Part shown: positions 50,075 through 62,535 of the stretch, piece after piece
How positions within the stretch are numbered: position 1 is the stretch's first letter
Layout of the letters: each line of letters opens with the position of its first letter
DNA from: Brugia malayi
Taxonomy: Eukaryota; Nematoda; Chromadorea; Rhabditida; Onchocercidae
Reading direction: 5' to 3'
Assembly: GCF_000002995.4 (NCBI RefSeq)
Contig: NW_025062479.1
Span: 14,184,221-14,248,220, forward strand
DNA length: 64,000 bases
Notes under the pieces: generated by a model
Database searches by the model: none
Seen by the model: the letters and a program-made list of their open reading frames with translations, nothing else
Told to the model about the DNA's origin: nothing
Position numbers and translations under genes: made by a program

Positions 50075-50160
50075 GAGATCATTCGCTTATCGAATTTACC
50101 GGATGCTGGAAGTTATGCCAGATCACAACAGTCAGTTCGGATTTCTTCCTCTACACTTTG
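50075..50160. other. Orphan GC-richer block, possible isolated exon
   Basis: Following TTATCTAG (ending 50074) there is an open frame on the plus strand translating to GDHSLIEF- or EIIRLSNLPDAGSYARSQQS-type peptides, depending on phase. Composition is clearly less AT-rich than its surroundings. No good donor follows and I recognise no family, so it is recorded as unexplained. Confidence 0.25.
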
Positions 50161-51519
50161 TTTTTACGTCTTTTCTTCTTTGAAAATTTGACATGATTAC
50201 TTAATTATCTGAAAGGGAAATTTTATATTTTTGATAATTTTGAAATGGCGAAACTATCAGAATAGCTTAAATAGCAAGAATTTCACTTCTGAAATTCTAG
50301 AATATTAGAATGAAAATAAAAAGTTATTTTACAAAATACTAGAATAGCGAAATTACTGCTTTAGAAAAGGAAAAGTATAGCGATTAAGAAGTTTTAGTTT
50401 AAGAACTTTATCAATTTTCATCAAATGAACTTCATCAAATACTTTAATGAATAATTGGTCTAGATATTTAAAAGGAAAAATTTAATTCATTACATTCGAC
50501 TATTTTATTATCTTCATTTATTCATTCATTATTTTTAGCTCGAAAAGAAAGAAAAATAATTGAACAACATGATGAAAAAGAAAAAAAAGAAAGAATTGAA
50601 TGTATTCATGTACCAATCATAAATTTTGATTTTTCTAATGAAAATTTTTAAAATGTATTTCTTTCTGAATATTAAAAAAAGAAAAATATTTTCAAAAAAA
50701 AAAAAAGAGGATGTATTTTATGTTCATAAATAAACAAACTGTTATGAAATAAATTTAATAATATTTGCATTAAAAAAAAAAAAAAACACCTGCAATTAAT
50801 GCAATGAAATAAAATATAATTGTTCAGCCAGTTATATTTGTTTTCTGATGAGATAACATTTAAACATATAAATGAAACTTATTATGTAATTAATTATGCA
50901 AATTACGCTTTAGCTTATTTCTTTTTTTCTCTCTTCAAATTCTTTTCCTCTCTTTTTCTCTTATTACTGTTAGTAACTCACTATGATATATATTTTAATG
51001 ATTTGCACGAGATATTATGGGAAAAAAATTTACCCTTTCATTTTGCTGTGACATTGATTACTTAATTTTCTTATGTGATTTTGAGAAATGATAGAAGATA
51101 AAGTCGTACTGATAGAGCATTGATAGAATGAAGTGATATCAGTGTGAGACCAAAGACTAAATTAGTCATATCTGATGGAATCACAAACCCGAAAGTGACA
51201 TTTGTATTCAAAACAATTTTCACTACCATCAAACATTTGTATGATTTTGTGCTTCAACAATTTACTCGTTATTTATTCTTGAAACGAATTTCCACATACT
51301 ATTTGATTTGTGATTTTTATTCTGCGAGGAATTGGATAGTTTCAAAGGTGTTTACGATGGGTAAGGAAAGATAGTAATAGAGAGGGGGAGTCAGCAGGAC
51401 TTGGTAAGTTTGCGTGAAATATCTTGGTTTAACAGGTTAATTGCGAAAAAGGTTACAGTATTGTATTAAAGGTGTAAAATTCATTTATCCTAGTGTCACT
51501 TTTGTTTTAGTTGTTAAGA

Positions 51520-53574
51520 ATGTCATTGATAGCAGATTTAACGTGGATAAAACGTGGAATACCAAAGCCTATACCGGACAAGGTAAAGTTATCGTCAGAA
51601 GAAATCAAAACATTAATTCAAGGTTGGAACTTCAAAAGATTTGTTTAATGAATTGTGTTTTAATATGTTTAACTATTGTTCAATGATAGCTTCATTTTGT
51701 TTTGAGCGTTCAGTTGTAGCATTGAAATCCAATTGAATTCAAGAGTAAAAAGATTCCTACTGGATTAGCTTACTCTTTTCTATTCTTTAGTTATGATTGT
51801 TGGAGCACTGGGAAAGAGTGCAGGCCGAATGATATCATCAGTGTGATACTCTGATTACTCTTCTTCAAAGTAATAACTGAATGCTTTTTAGAAGGTGAAC
51901 CGGAAACTAGTGAATTATCCGATATGGATGGTACATCTGCTGTCGAGACTCAACAACGAGTATTTCTTTTTATTTTTAATTTCACTCATTTTTTGTTTAT
52001 TTAGTAGAGATATTCTTTTATATTTGTATCTTTCCAGAGAGGTATTCGTGGTTCAAGTCCCGATGTAGAAGATGAAGGGATGGATACTGATAGGTATAGG
52101 TTGGATCAGTATGATGAAAGCGGTGACGAAAGGTATGGATTTGGAAGTTTGTTTTTCATTAGGTAGTGCTTTGAAAACCTTGTGCATATTAAAATTACCA
52201 TCTTGCGAGTAGAGCTGTGCATCCGCTGATTAAAATCAAAGTAATGCGAGAAATTCAAATAAAATATAGTATTGTAGCGTCCATATTTTAAAGTTTCCAG
52301 AGAGCTATTACTTTCATGTCGATTTTATATTATAGAACAAAGGAAAATCTTTTTGGCGCTTCTCTTTATCTTTTGGTCAAAAATTCAGGTCTAATCCTTT
52401 GGCTGGAATAACGACATTTGCATCACCTCTGGAAGACCCGCACATAACAACTTATGTGAATAGTGATGAAGAAGATCAGGAAGATTTTGAAATTAAACCC
52501 GACGATAATCTTGTTGCAGTTGCTAAAGTTTATAAAGTATGAAATAATTCCATTTCATTTCAAGGCCTAATTTCATTGCTGTTAGTTTCCTTTCAGTTTC
52601 CTGAATCTTTTTAAGAATGAATATACTTTGGAAGTGTATTTATACAATGAGGCAGAAAGCGATTGGTACGTTCATCACGATTATATTTTGGATGTGCCAC
52701 CATTATGTTTGGAACCAATATCTTTTGATCCAGGAAGCGATGATAAGAAAGGTAACCTTGTAGCTGTTGGCAGTATTGATGCATCAATAAGTATTTGGGA
52801 TTTGGATCTAGTGAACTCAGTGGAACCGGCAGTAATTCTTGGCAAAGCAAAGGCTACGAAGAGGTTTTTTCTTTTTTTTATTTCAACTTTCGAAATGGTT
52901 TTTTTAGAAACCTTTGCAAATAGATTATATCGCATATGCTAAACATAATTAAATATTGAAAATTAAATCTGATATATTTTAGGAAACAACAAAAGCGTGA
53001 TGGTAGTGCGCAAAAACATTCTGGTGCTGTACTTTCGTTAACATGGAATCGTTTAACGGAACATATTCTGGCATCTGGAGGTGCTGATAATTCCGTGATA
53101 TTGTGGGATCTTGAAGAAGTGAAGCCTGCAACAGTTGCAACACATTTCGGTGGAATGGTAATTCAACGTATTAATTTTTTGTTTTCGTGAATTTTTTACT
53201 TATTTTTGAGCGAATTAAGCATTTATATATATATATATATTTGCATGAAATGGAGATCTCTCCTTCGAGACTTGCTGATATAATCAATGTTACTTGCGCT
53301 TCTGATTGTCTATAATCATGAGATTTTAAGGTGCAAGCTGTGGAATGGCATCCAGTTGAATCATCTATTCTGTTAACAGGAACGTTATCAAGTCAAGTTG
53401 GATTAACAGATTGTAGGGAATTTAACAATTTATCGAGGCAGTGGGAAGTAAGTGGTGAAGTGGAACGACTTACATGGAATCATTTCTCTCCATTTTATTT
53501 CTTTGTCGTCACTGACAGCGGTTAATTTTATCTACGAATTATTCTTAGATTTTACAAATCTGATTTTGCTTATT

Positions 53575-53632
<58 letters not shown>

Positions 53633-54530
53633 TGTAGGAACTATCTGTTTAAGAGATGTGTTACGTTTTTGGTAATGAAGTAGCTGAATAAGTAATAGCC
53701 CTCATATGTAGCTATCATACGATTTTGTTTATTGTATCTACTTATTAGTTATGCATATTGTAGAGTTAATAAAGCTATCGTATTTTCCTGATTTTGCTTC
53801 TGTAAGAAGAACGTTATCAAGTCACGTTGAATTAATAAAATGTAGGGTGATAAGACTTTTTCCCGTTGCACGTATGGTTAAAATTTCCCTTTATTTTAGG
53901 TCATTTCTATTACATGGATACACGTAAAAATAAACCTGTTATATCGAAAAAAGTGCATGAAGGAGGTGCTCGTAGCGTTGTGCAAAGTTGTTACACCAAA
54001 GGCTTGTTATCAACATGTGGTGAGGATGGGGTAATTTCTTTTTTCTTTTGATAAGTTGTCAGCAGTTTTACACAGCGGTGGAAATTTTTTTGTTTTGATG
54101 CGCTCATAAATGGGAAATGAGTTTAGTCCTCCCAATGAAGATTGGCTTACTTTATCCGAAATGTAGGTTTATATTAGATTTATGTAAAGTTTTAATACAG
54201 TTTTTTTTTTTTTTTTTTTTTTTTTTCATATGATATTTCAGAAATTGTATATCATTTTCCTCAATTTTTTTAGCTCTTATCAAATTATATATATTTATTT
54301 ATGTAATAAAATAATTTTTTGGTTTTCAGCTGTTAAAAATTTGGCGCTTGGAGGAAAGTATGTGTGATTTGGAATTTGTTACAGAACATAATGTTAACCT
54401 TGGAAGCTTGCATATATGTCGTTTTTCACCGGATTCTGGAAGCGTCCTTGCGGTTGGTGGTGAGAAAGAAGAAATGGTAAAAATTGTTGAAGTTAGCAAA
54501 TTCGAAGAAGTACGAACAGCATTCAGTTGA
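51520..54530 (+). CDS. Periodic tryptophan protein 1 (PWP1) WD40-repeat protein
   Basis: Nine exons (51520-51622, 51892-51959, 52038-52132, 52389-52536, 52616-52863, 52983-53157, 53331-53520, 53900-54030, 54330-54530) encode 452 aa, against 501 in human. The N-terminus LTWIKRGIPKPIPDKVKLSS matches human 'VAWVRCGVAKETPDKVELSK'. An acidic linker (about 36-80) with YRLDQYDESGDE matches 'YDLDKYDEEGD'. WD repeats follow: LVAVGSIDASISIWDLDLVN, HSGAVLSLTWNRLTEHILAS, GGADNSVILWDLEEVKPA, GEVERLTWNHFSPFYFF (human 'GQIERVTWNHFSPCHFL') and CGEDGLLKIWRLEES. PWP1 is a nucleolar/chromatin factor in rRNA transcription and ribosome biogenesis. The C-terminus ends shortly after the last blade, lacking the human tail. 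The ATG is 9 nt after GTTTTAG. Confidence 0.94.
53577..53630. repeat. (TA)n microsatellite in PWP1 intron 7
   Basis: Over 25 uninterrupted TA units between exons 7 and 8, likely length-polymorphic. Confidence 0.95.
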
Positions 54531-57172
54531 TGCTTAAATGAAATATCATAATATTTTGGTGGCTTTACATTTATTTTAGCTGTTTATGGCATTTCCCATT
54601 ACTCAGGAAAAATACTTCTAAATTAAAATGCAATGGAATTTCAGAGATAATTACAGATAACATTATCGTGATGTAATTGCGGGTTGTTTTTCCAGTTTTG
54701 CTGAGAGTAACTTTTGTTGTTCCTCTTGTTTGTCAGATTTTTGAATTAAAGATAAAGATGAAATTATATTGAGTGATAGAAATGAGAGAGCAACAGCTTT
54801 ACATCAGTCTACTTCTCATCAGTCTTCAAATATACATTATTTCTGAAAAAATTGAAAAGCCAGTTAAAGATTTTTCAAATGCTTTTTGACAAAATTAAAC
54901 TAGCTGGTTCATCGAAATGTAAAAATAGTAGTTGATCAAACAATGCTCAAAAACATATCGTAGAATATTATTGCAATATTTCTTGTGACATATCATATGA
55001 GTCGATCAAAGTAAATCTGATTTTATTGGGGCATAATGTATTGATCGTCAATTATCTGAAAGAATATGCACATGCCCAAAATATATATTATAAATAAGAA
55101 TTGTAATGATCTGGTAAATCTAATTTTTTATAGGCTAAAAAACCAAAGATGATAGAGCTATTTAGTAATCATATGTTTGTCAGATCACATTCTCAGTTTC
55201 ATGAAATATTCTAATATTATCAAAATTGGTATCTTGAAATGGCATCTGTTATACGTTTCAGCAGTGGTTTGCCTTTACCTTGTCATATTTAAAAATAACA
55301 TCTGTGCGTTTCAATGTCACACACATACGTACATACACATGCCGTTTCAATGTTGTGTGTTATTTTGCTGAATTTAGTATATAGTTACCACTGAAATTAG
55401 GCTATATCTGTAATACCTGCATAAAGAGGGGATGAATCCCCAGTGCACAAGGTAATTGTTATTTGACTTTAATTCACAAAATGATTGTTTATTATTTAAT
55501 TATTAGATGAATTTGATAGATTAATCTTATGTAGTTCACTTTTATTACTACAAGAGCAATCAAAACTAAAATCTAAGTATGAAGTGTCGAAATAATCATT
55601 AGAAAGATCATAATTTATAATATATCATTAGATGATAATAGTGATAGCATCGAAATAAATTTTTAGTTTCCCAAGCTTAATTCTTTCAATGATATTGCCG
55701 ATTTTAAGTAATGTTTGTTTTTTATTTGTGATTGCATTAAAAAAAAAACCAGAATGACCGGATCTGAAAATATATTAGGTATAGCCATAAGCTCCCAAGT
55801 TTTTCAACTTAACACATTTAACCAATAATAAATCATATGGTTGAAACTTATTACAAAAAGAAAAAAAAAAACCATGAACAGGAGAAATGACAAATAATTT
55901 TTCACAAACTATCATTGTTACCTTCTTTCGTTTTTCGAAAGAAATATTTGCTGAAATTTCATTTGAATGAAGTGTCAATTGTTTATACTTTTGGAAAGTT
56001 AATGATTTATTACTTCTATAAACTAATCTTGTTGTACAACTAATACTTTCTTTTTTAGCCATGAATTTTGTTTAAATGAATTTCAACTTTGATCTTACAA
56101 TTTCAGTTAATATGACTTTTTTTATTTCTTATTACTAATACTTGAGTTAAATTTTTGTTTCAGATATATGAGTGATATTTGCATCATTAAAGTTCATATT
56201 AATGATAACGATAAAAAAAATCATGACAGATGGCGATATTATCATCAGATTTACTTATAAGTATTTTTTAATTCATTGAGATAAAAATTCTCGATAAGTC
56301 CATACATCCATACTTTTATTATATGATAGAAGTAATATAGCCTTATCAGTGAGATTCTTTATTGTCAAAATATTGATAAATATTAGAGTTACATTACTAA
56401 CTTTTTGCAGTCATTAACAGTCAATATTATTTAATTTTTTCGTAAGATAATAGATGAAAACTTCCAGTAGTAGAAAAATAGCTTGAATTGATGATGAAAT
56501 ATTATATTGTGGGAGACGAAACGAAATTATTTCATACGCAATAATATTAAAATTTATCAATTTGTTGTCTATTTTTATCTTAGAAATTTGTTTTAGCAGA
56601 ATTAAGTTATAGAATGGTAAATATCGATCTCATATGTGATTTATCGTATGCGAAAATGTTAAATTCGTTTGGAAGTAAGCGTAAATTAAAACTAAGCACT
56701 GATTAATATACTTCAATTGTCTATGTTACATTTTTACACTAATTAGACAGCTAATATTAACTTAAAGGTCAATATTGAAGTTAATTTCTGCAAATAATTT
56801 TTAAAAAGAAGTGAAACATTCATTATTATTTATTATTTATCACTATTATCATCGCTATTGCTATCATTATCAATGACAATAGTCTAGGATCATTACTACT
56901 ACATATGATCATTAATATTTTAGGACTACTTTTAATATGATTTTTTTTCCCTTTTATATCATAATATTTTATGCTTTTATGTTTTAACAATATCCATAAT
57001 TTATGCTTTTTTACTTGTCATCCTGGTTTTGTTTAAAATCAAAATCAATCAGAAATAATATTTATTCAAACGAAAATAAAAGAAAAAGACAGATTTGTTT
57101 TGAATAAAACAATAAGAAGAATAAGAATGAAATCAATGTTGATGAGATGTTGACACAAATTAATTAGTATGT

Positions 57173-57194
57173 AACACACACATACACACATATA

Positions 57195-57226
<32 letters not shown>

Positions 57227-57231
57227 TACAT
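57173..57231. repeat. (CA)n microsatellite, interrupted
   Basis: CA dinucleotides interrupted by TA steps (ACACATATACACA). Confidence 0.95.
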
Positions 57232-58078
57232 TATCTAATCAGCATTCAATCACACCATTTTATGAATGACATATTTGAAGCGCAGAATTTAGGCATCCAA
57301 TAATAGTAATAATAATTGCAGTTGTAATTTGAAGATGGAGGCGAAAAGTTGAATTAAATTATCTTAATAACACTCCAGAAAAGAAAAATTGAACGACATT
57401 TAAACTCGAATACAATTTTCATATATTCGCTTCCAGCAATCAAACATTATCAATTAATTGATATTATCACTTAGTAATCGTGTTATCATATTGACTGAGA
57501 ATAATAATTGTATTAAAGAAGACAATCACGAAATTTTATCGATTTCATATTTCGCTTCAAATTTTCTAAGCCTCTATTGTATGAATCTTTTTTTATTAAA
57601 ATTAAAAATAATGACTAATTAAATTTCAAATTCATAAGTCACATAATTAATTAATTGTGCAGAAATTAAAGGATTATGAAGTTTTTTTTTTTAATTTTGT
57701 TACATTTTTCAAATAATGAAATTAAACGTTTACTATAGCAAAAAATGAAAATGAGAGATACAGGCAATAAAAATATAATAATAATTAGATAAATAAGCGA
57801 ACAAGGCACATTATTCCATGCTTGTAATAATCATTGTAGTATAATGATCAAAAGAAAAAAAATCTCGGAATAAAAAACAAACAAATAAACAAGCAAGCAA
57901 GCAAAAAAAAAAAAAAAAAAAAAAACAATTTCACGAAAGACAAATGTGAAATTTCACAGATAATAAATGTAGTCGTAGAATCATGATTTAAGAAAAAAAA
58001 AATAAATCACGATTCGAATTCGAATAACATTTCCGTTTATCACAAGAGAATAAAATTGAATCATGCTTATATTATATA

Positions 58079-58085
58079 TACACAG

Positions 58086-58131
<46 letters not shown>

Positions 58132-58136
58132 ATACA
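58079..58136. repeat. (CA)n microsatellite
   Basis: About 20 near-perfect CA units, with CATACA at the right end. Confidence 0.95.
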
Positions 58137-59179
58137 GTCTTAATTAATTTTGTAGTTACTTATTACAGATATATATAAGAGAAATGATGAAGACAATATT
58201 CAATTAAACAATACCAACAATTAAATTGTAAGTAACAAAGTCGTACCTTAATTAAATGATAAGCATTGCGCATTTCTTGTAAATAAATTTGTTGAACCAA
58301 AAAATTAAATTTTACAAAATATGAAATTATTTCAATGCATTATGATAACTTGTAGAAAAACCAATGGAAAAATCTAAAAATCAGAACGTTTTACGTTAGT
58401 TTCAAACAGAATTCATTAGATGTTACAAACTGATAATCGATTATTTCCATTATTTGAAATGATTTTGAACGAATGAAAAAGAGAATATCTCATTCTAAAC
58501 TTTATCATTCATAAAGATTATTTCATATTTTCAAATCAAAATTACATGAATAGATTAAATAAATAATAAAGAAAGATTTAGTAATGCTAATTTGTTATAT
58601 CTGCATACAACTTTGTTTTTATTTTTATTTTTTTAAATATCATGTCTATTTGTGTAATCTGAATATTAATTAAATCTTAAGAAATGAATTAAACTTATTG
58701 ATTACTTGTATTATAAATATTTGAAAAAGTTAAGAAAAGATATTATACCATCTTAGATCATTACTTTAATAAATATAACAGTAGTACAGGTTCATAGACA
58801 ATAAAACATAATGCACAACTGAAATTAGACATTGATTATTAAGATTATTTATAATTTTAGCTTATAAAAGGTTAATTTAATAGATATGATAAAGTACTAC
58901 ATTGAATCAAAGAAAAAAAAAGCACAGTGAACTAAAACAAATTACATTTTGTAGTCAAAGAAATTTTATTAAAAAAAATCGTTTTAGTTATCAATAAAAT
59001 AAATTTTATTTAACAGAAGAACGAAATAACAAGCAAAAACAGGGAGTGACAGTTAGTGAGAAACAGAGGGAAAAAAATTTTTCCTCAAAAAGAAACTAAT
59101 TAATTTATCACCAGTTAAATATTTATATATAATTATTTATATTCATATATAATTAGAATGAACAATCAGTACAAAACAA

Positions 59180-59230
59180 GAAGAGGGGAGAGGGAGAGAG
59201 GGGGAGAGAGAGAGAGAGGGAGAGAGAGAT
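59180..59230. repeat. (GA)n purine tract
   Basis: AG/GGAG repeats form a polypurine run on the plus strand. Shorter GA tracts occur near 60155, 60625 and 61605. Confidence 0.9.
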
Positions 59231-62208
59231 GAATGTTGTTGTTAAACTCTGCATAAGATGATAGTGTTTGAATTAAAATATGAAAATTAGCTAAAATTAT
59301 GACGAAAATGTATTACTTATTACTTCTGCCATTTTGTTGAAAGCCTTTTTAACCTTTTTTACCCTTTCTATCAAATCTTTTTATGTCTTCTTTTCTTATT
59401 TTTTCCTCTATTTAGATATAACTTAATGGATAAATGATATTATTGTTGAAGAATTTAAAAATTTTCAAATCTGCAATGGCCACACATTGTTTCATTAAAA
59501 TGAAAAATATTTTGATGAAAAAAAAATTTTTTTTTTTTTTTTGGATCGTTCGAACTGTGAACTTTAGTCAAATTTAAGGTCCTTTTTCTGTAAAAGTCTC
59601 ATATTTTGATAATTAAAAATTTATAAATCAAAGAGCTATTAAAAAATGCGAAATTTTTAAAAACTCTTTTTTCCGTTGTATATTAATTGTTACCAAATTT
59701 AAATTTAGCTAAAAAAAAAAAACGAAACAAAAAATTTATCGATTCAATGAAATTATTCTTCTAAAGTTCAACTCTTCCGAACTTTACAATAAAAATTTCA
59801 TTTTCGTAAAAATATCTCTAATAATATAATTTGTGAACAAAGCATACAAAAAAAAAAAAAATCGCATAAAATAACAATGACACATTTTATAATAATTTCA
59901 AAAGAAAAAAATATATTGCATATGTATCTATCTAAGCCAAATAAAATAGAAAATAAAATAAACGAAAAAAAAGAACGAAAATAATTATATTTGTTGCTAA
60001 TTAAAATAAATTTATACCAAATTAAAATGAAAGCTAACAATAGAACAATCCAAAAAGGAAGAAAAAAACTTTTTTTGTCTTATTTAAAAATAAATGAATG
60101 AAAGACATTAAACAATTATCATAAAGAATCGAGAGCGAACGACATAGAGTGAGGAGAGAGAGAGAGAAAAAAAAAACAAATTTGATTAGTAATTAACAAT
60201 AATTATTTAAATTTTTGAAACAAAAAAAAAAGAAATTTAAAAATTTAAATCGAAAAAAAATACACTATCTTATGAGCAAATGATTTGTATTCTATTTTTT
60301 TTTTTTTTTTTTTTTGCTTTTTAAACATTAAAATTTTTATACAAAAAAAAAAAACGAAGAAATATAATGAATAGGAATACAAAGGAAAACATATAACAAA
60401 TATAAATGTGAATGTGATCATAAAGCAATAATTAATCTTTTATGAGCAAAAATACGGCAATCGCAAAAAAGTGTCATGCTAATTTTTAATTTTAAAGTAA
60501 TTAATGCTAAGAACTGAAAGGGAATTTATGATTTTTTTTTTTTTTTTGAAAGGTGTAATAACACAAATGTCGCAAATTTTGTAACAAATAATCATTGCAA
60601 TATGTAATGAAAAATTTGAAAAATTCGAGAGAGAGGGAGAGAATGAGAGCGAGAAAAGAAAATGAATCGTTTTTACAAAAAAAAAAAAATTTTGAGCTAT
60701 GCAAAAGTGTCTCTGCCACCGCGAATATCCGTGTAGTTACTGTTCAACTGCTATCATTTAAATTAATTTCACCTAAAGAAGTAAAAAATTTAAGTATTTT
60801 CTTTTATTTGGAGACACTAAATGTTTTAAGTTTTATCAATTAAAATTTAGTATTTCAACACTTGAATTTCCGTTTTTCTGCATTTTGCACTTGAAAGAAG
60901 CCAACTGCAATTTTGAACGTGAAATTAAATGTGAAATTTTTTGTAAAATTTCAAGTTTATCAAAAACAAAGGAAAATTATAAATGAAAAGAAAAGTGGAA
61001 AGTAGTTGAACAGTTGACGGTCTCCAAAAATGAAGACCATTAGAGATCAGAGACTGTTCTCGATGGCAGTGGCACAAAAAAGAAAAACAAAAAACAAAAA
61101 ATCGCTTTCTCTAACAAATCTAATTAAACGCAAAAAAAATTAAAGTAGTGAGAAGGGTTTTTTTTTCTTTTTTTCACACTATTGCACATTTTAATTATTC
61201 AAAAGAATTTTAAACAGGAAAAAAGTGCTTTAAATTATTATATTAATAAAATATTTTAAAAATGTCTGTAAAAAAACAAAAAAAAAAAAATTAAAGAAAT
61301 TTGAAAAAAGAAAGAAAAAGATTTTATATTCTTTACACTTCTTGCTCCCTTCAATTTTTTTTTTTGTTTTTTTTTTTCCTTTTTTTTTGTAACAGTTATT
61401 TTAATTTTAAACGAAATTATTTGGAAAAAAATTTTTTTTTCTTCCTTTGTTTTTTTTTTCCTTCGTTTTCTTAAGTTATACCATTATCAATGTCTATTAT
61501 CTAAAAGGTATTGTTGAAAATTACTGATTAAATTGTTTGTTTCACTCTATCTAAAAACAAAAAAAAAAAGGATTTGATGAGAAGAAAGAAAGGGAGAAAC
61601 AAAGAGAGAGAGAGAAAAAAAATGAATGCTACTTAAAATGATAATATAAAGCCCTTCTAACGTTTCATCTATCACCACCAAATCGACTTGTAATTTTTTT
61701 AAAACCAACAAAAATAAAAAAAGAAAAAAAAAAATAAACGAAGTCCCGGAAAAGTTGTAAATAGCTTGCCACCATTCAGAATGTGTAAAAATTTTCCTCT
61801 TTTTTCTTTTTTTGTCCACGAAATGAAGCCATATGCCATATGAAAGATCAAAATCGATTTTGCTAAAAATACATATGAAAATTTAAAAAAAAGAAAAAAT
61901 GTCTTATGATTGTGTTCCCTTTTATTGATTTTTATCTTTTTTGAACATTCCAAAAAGGAATTTTTTCTGTTTAGCTACTTTTTCAAGAAGTTTAAACAAC
62001 ATTTAATCTTAAAAGAAGTACTAATAGTTTTTTTAATTTTCTAAAGATTATATAAGGATAGAAATGCATATGGATTAATCGTACTTGTAAAAATCAATTA
62101 ATCGTATTTGCAAAACAAAAGAAAAAAGTGGATTATCATTATTGCAAATAAAAGAAATAATATTGTTGAATTTTGAATCTAACAACGAATGATTTATTAC
62201 TTATCTTT

Positions 62209-62243
<35 letters not shown>

Positions 62244-62320
62244 TAAAAACGATTAGAATAAAATAAATGATAAGTCAGAATTAAATAAAAATTCATAAAT
62301 ATATATATAATAACTAACCA

Positions 62321-62535
62321 TTAAAACTGTTCACTATCACTAGTTGCAGATTGTCTGGTTTCGGTTGCATTTTCAATTATATTAGTAACATTACCGGATT
62401 CATTTCCCGCTACGGTATCCGAATACTTGCTCATAGACTGTGTCGTTTTCAAGCAATTTGCTGTCGATGTTTGCTGTACGGCTGCCGAAGCAGCAGTACC
62501 TACTAATAAATTCCTGTTTAGCTTTTTTTGCCTTC
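62321..62535 (-). CDS. Terminal exon of an unidentified gene continuing beyond the right edge
   Basis: On the minus strand a TTTATAG acceptor (AG at 62537-62536) precedes an exon with two leading bases and 70 codons, then TAA. It reads RQKKLNRNLLVGTAASAAVQ, continues with STANCLKTTQSMSKYSDTVA and ends in SATSDSEQF. Base composition is markedly less AT-rich than the flanks and codon choice is balanced, so it looks genuinely coding. The peptide is hydrophilic, Ser/Thr-rich and basic at its start, like a cytoplasmic tail. I do not recognise the family. No partner exon was found between 62536 and 64000, so the preceding intron is at least about 1.4 kb. Confidence 0.6.

Larger units (their letters stand above)
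47044..51519. other. Divergent intergenic region between the astacin and PWP1 genes
   Basis: About 4.5 kb, very AT-rich, holding both promoters. An acceptor-like TTTTTTAG precedes the astacin ATG by about 30 nt on the minus strand, and GTTTTAG at 51504-51510 precedes the PWP1 ATG. It contains an imperfect direct duplication (49781-49953) and a short GC-richer block (50075-50160). No complete gene was recognised. Confidence 0.55.
54531..62320. other. Gene-poor 7.8-kb stretch rich in simple repeats
   Basis: No exon could be supported. It contains two CA and several GA/TC microsatellites and many A- and T-runs. Part may be the 3' UTR or downstream flank of the minus-strand gene whose last exon is at 62.3 kb. 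A 95-codon minus-strand frame (55775-56062) begins with ATGGCTAAAAAAGAA but has no recognisable domain and is interrupted by A/T runs. Confidence 0.5.

Noticed and set aside
55775..56062. Minus-strand 95-codon frame starting MAKKESISC
   Set aside because: It crosses an A-run, has no recognisable motif and no supporting splice or poly(A) context; it could be real but cannot be supported.
60595..60843. Plus-strand frame with SVSATANIRVVTVQLL and nearby GC-richer patches at 60.7 and 61.05 kb
   Set aside because: Begins in a GA microsatellite and crosses an A-run; the patches might be 3' UTR of the right-edge gene, but nothing supports coding.
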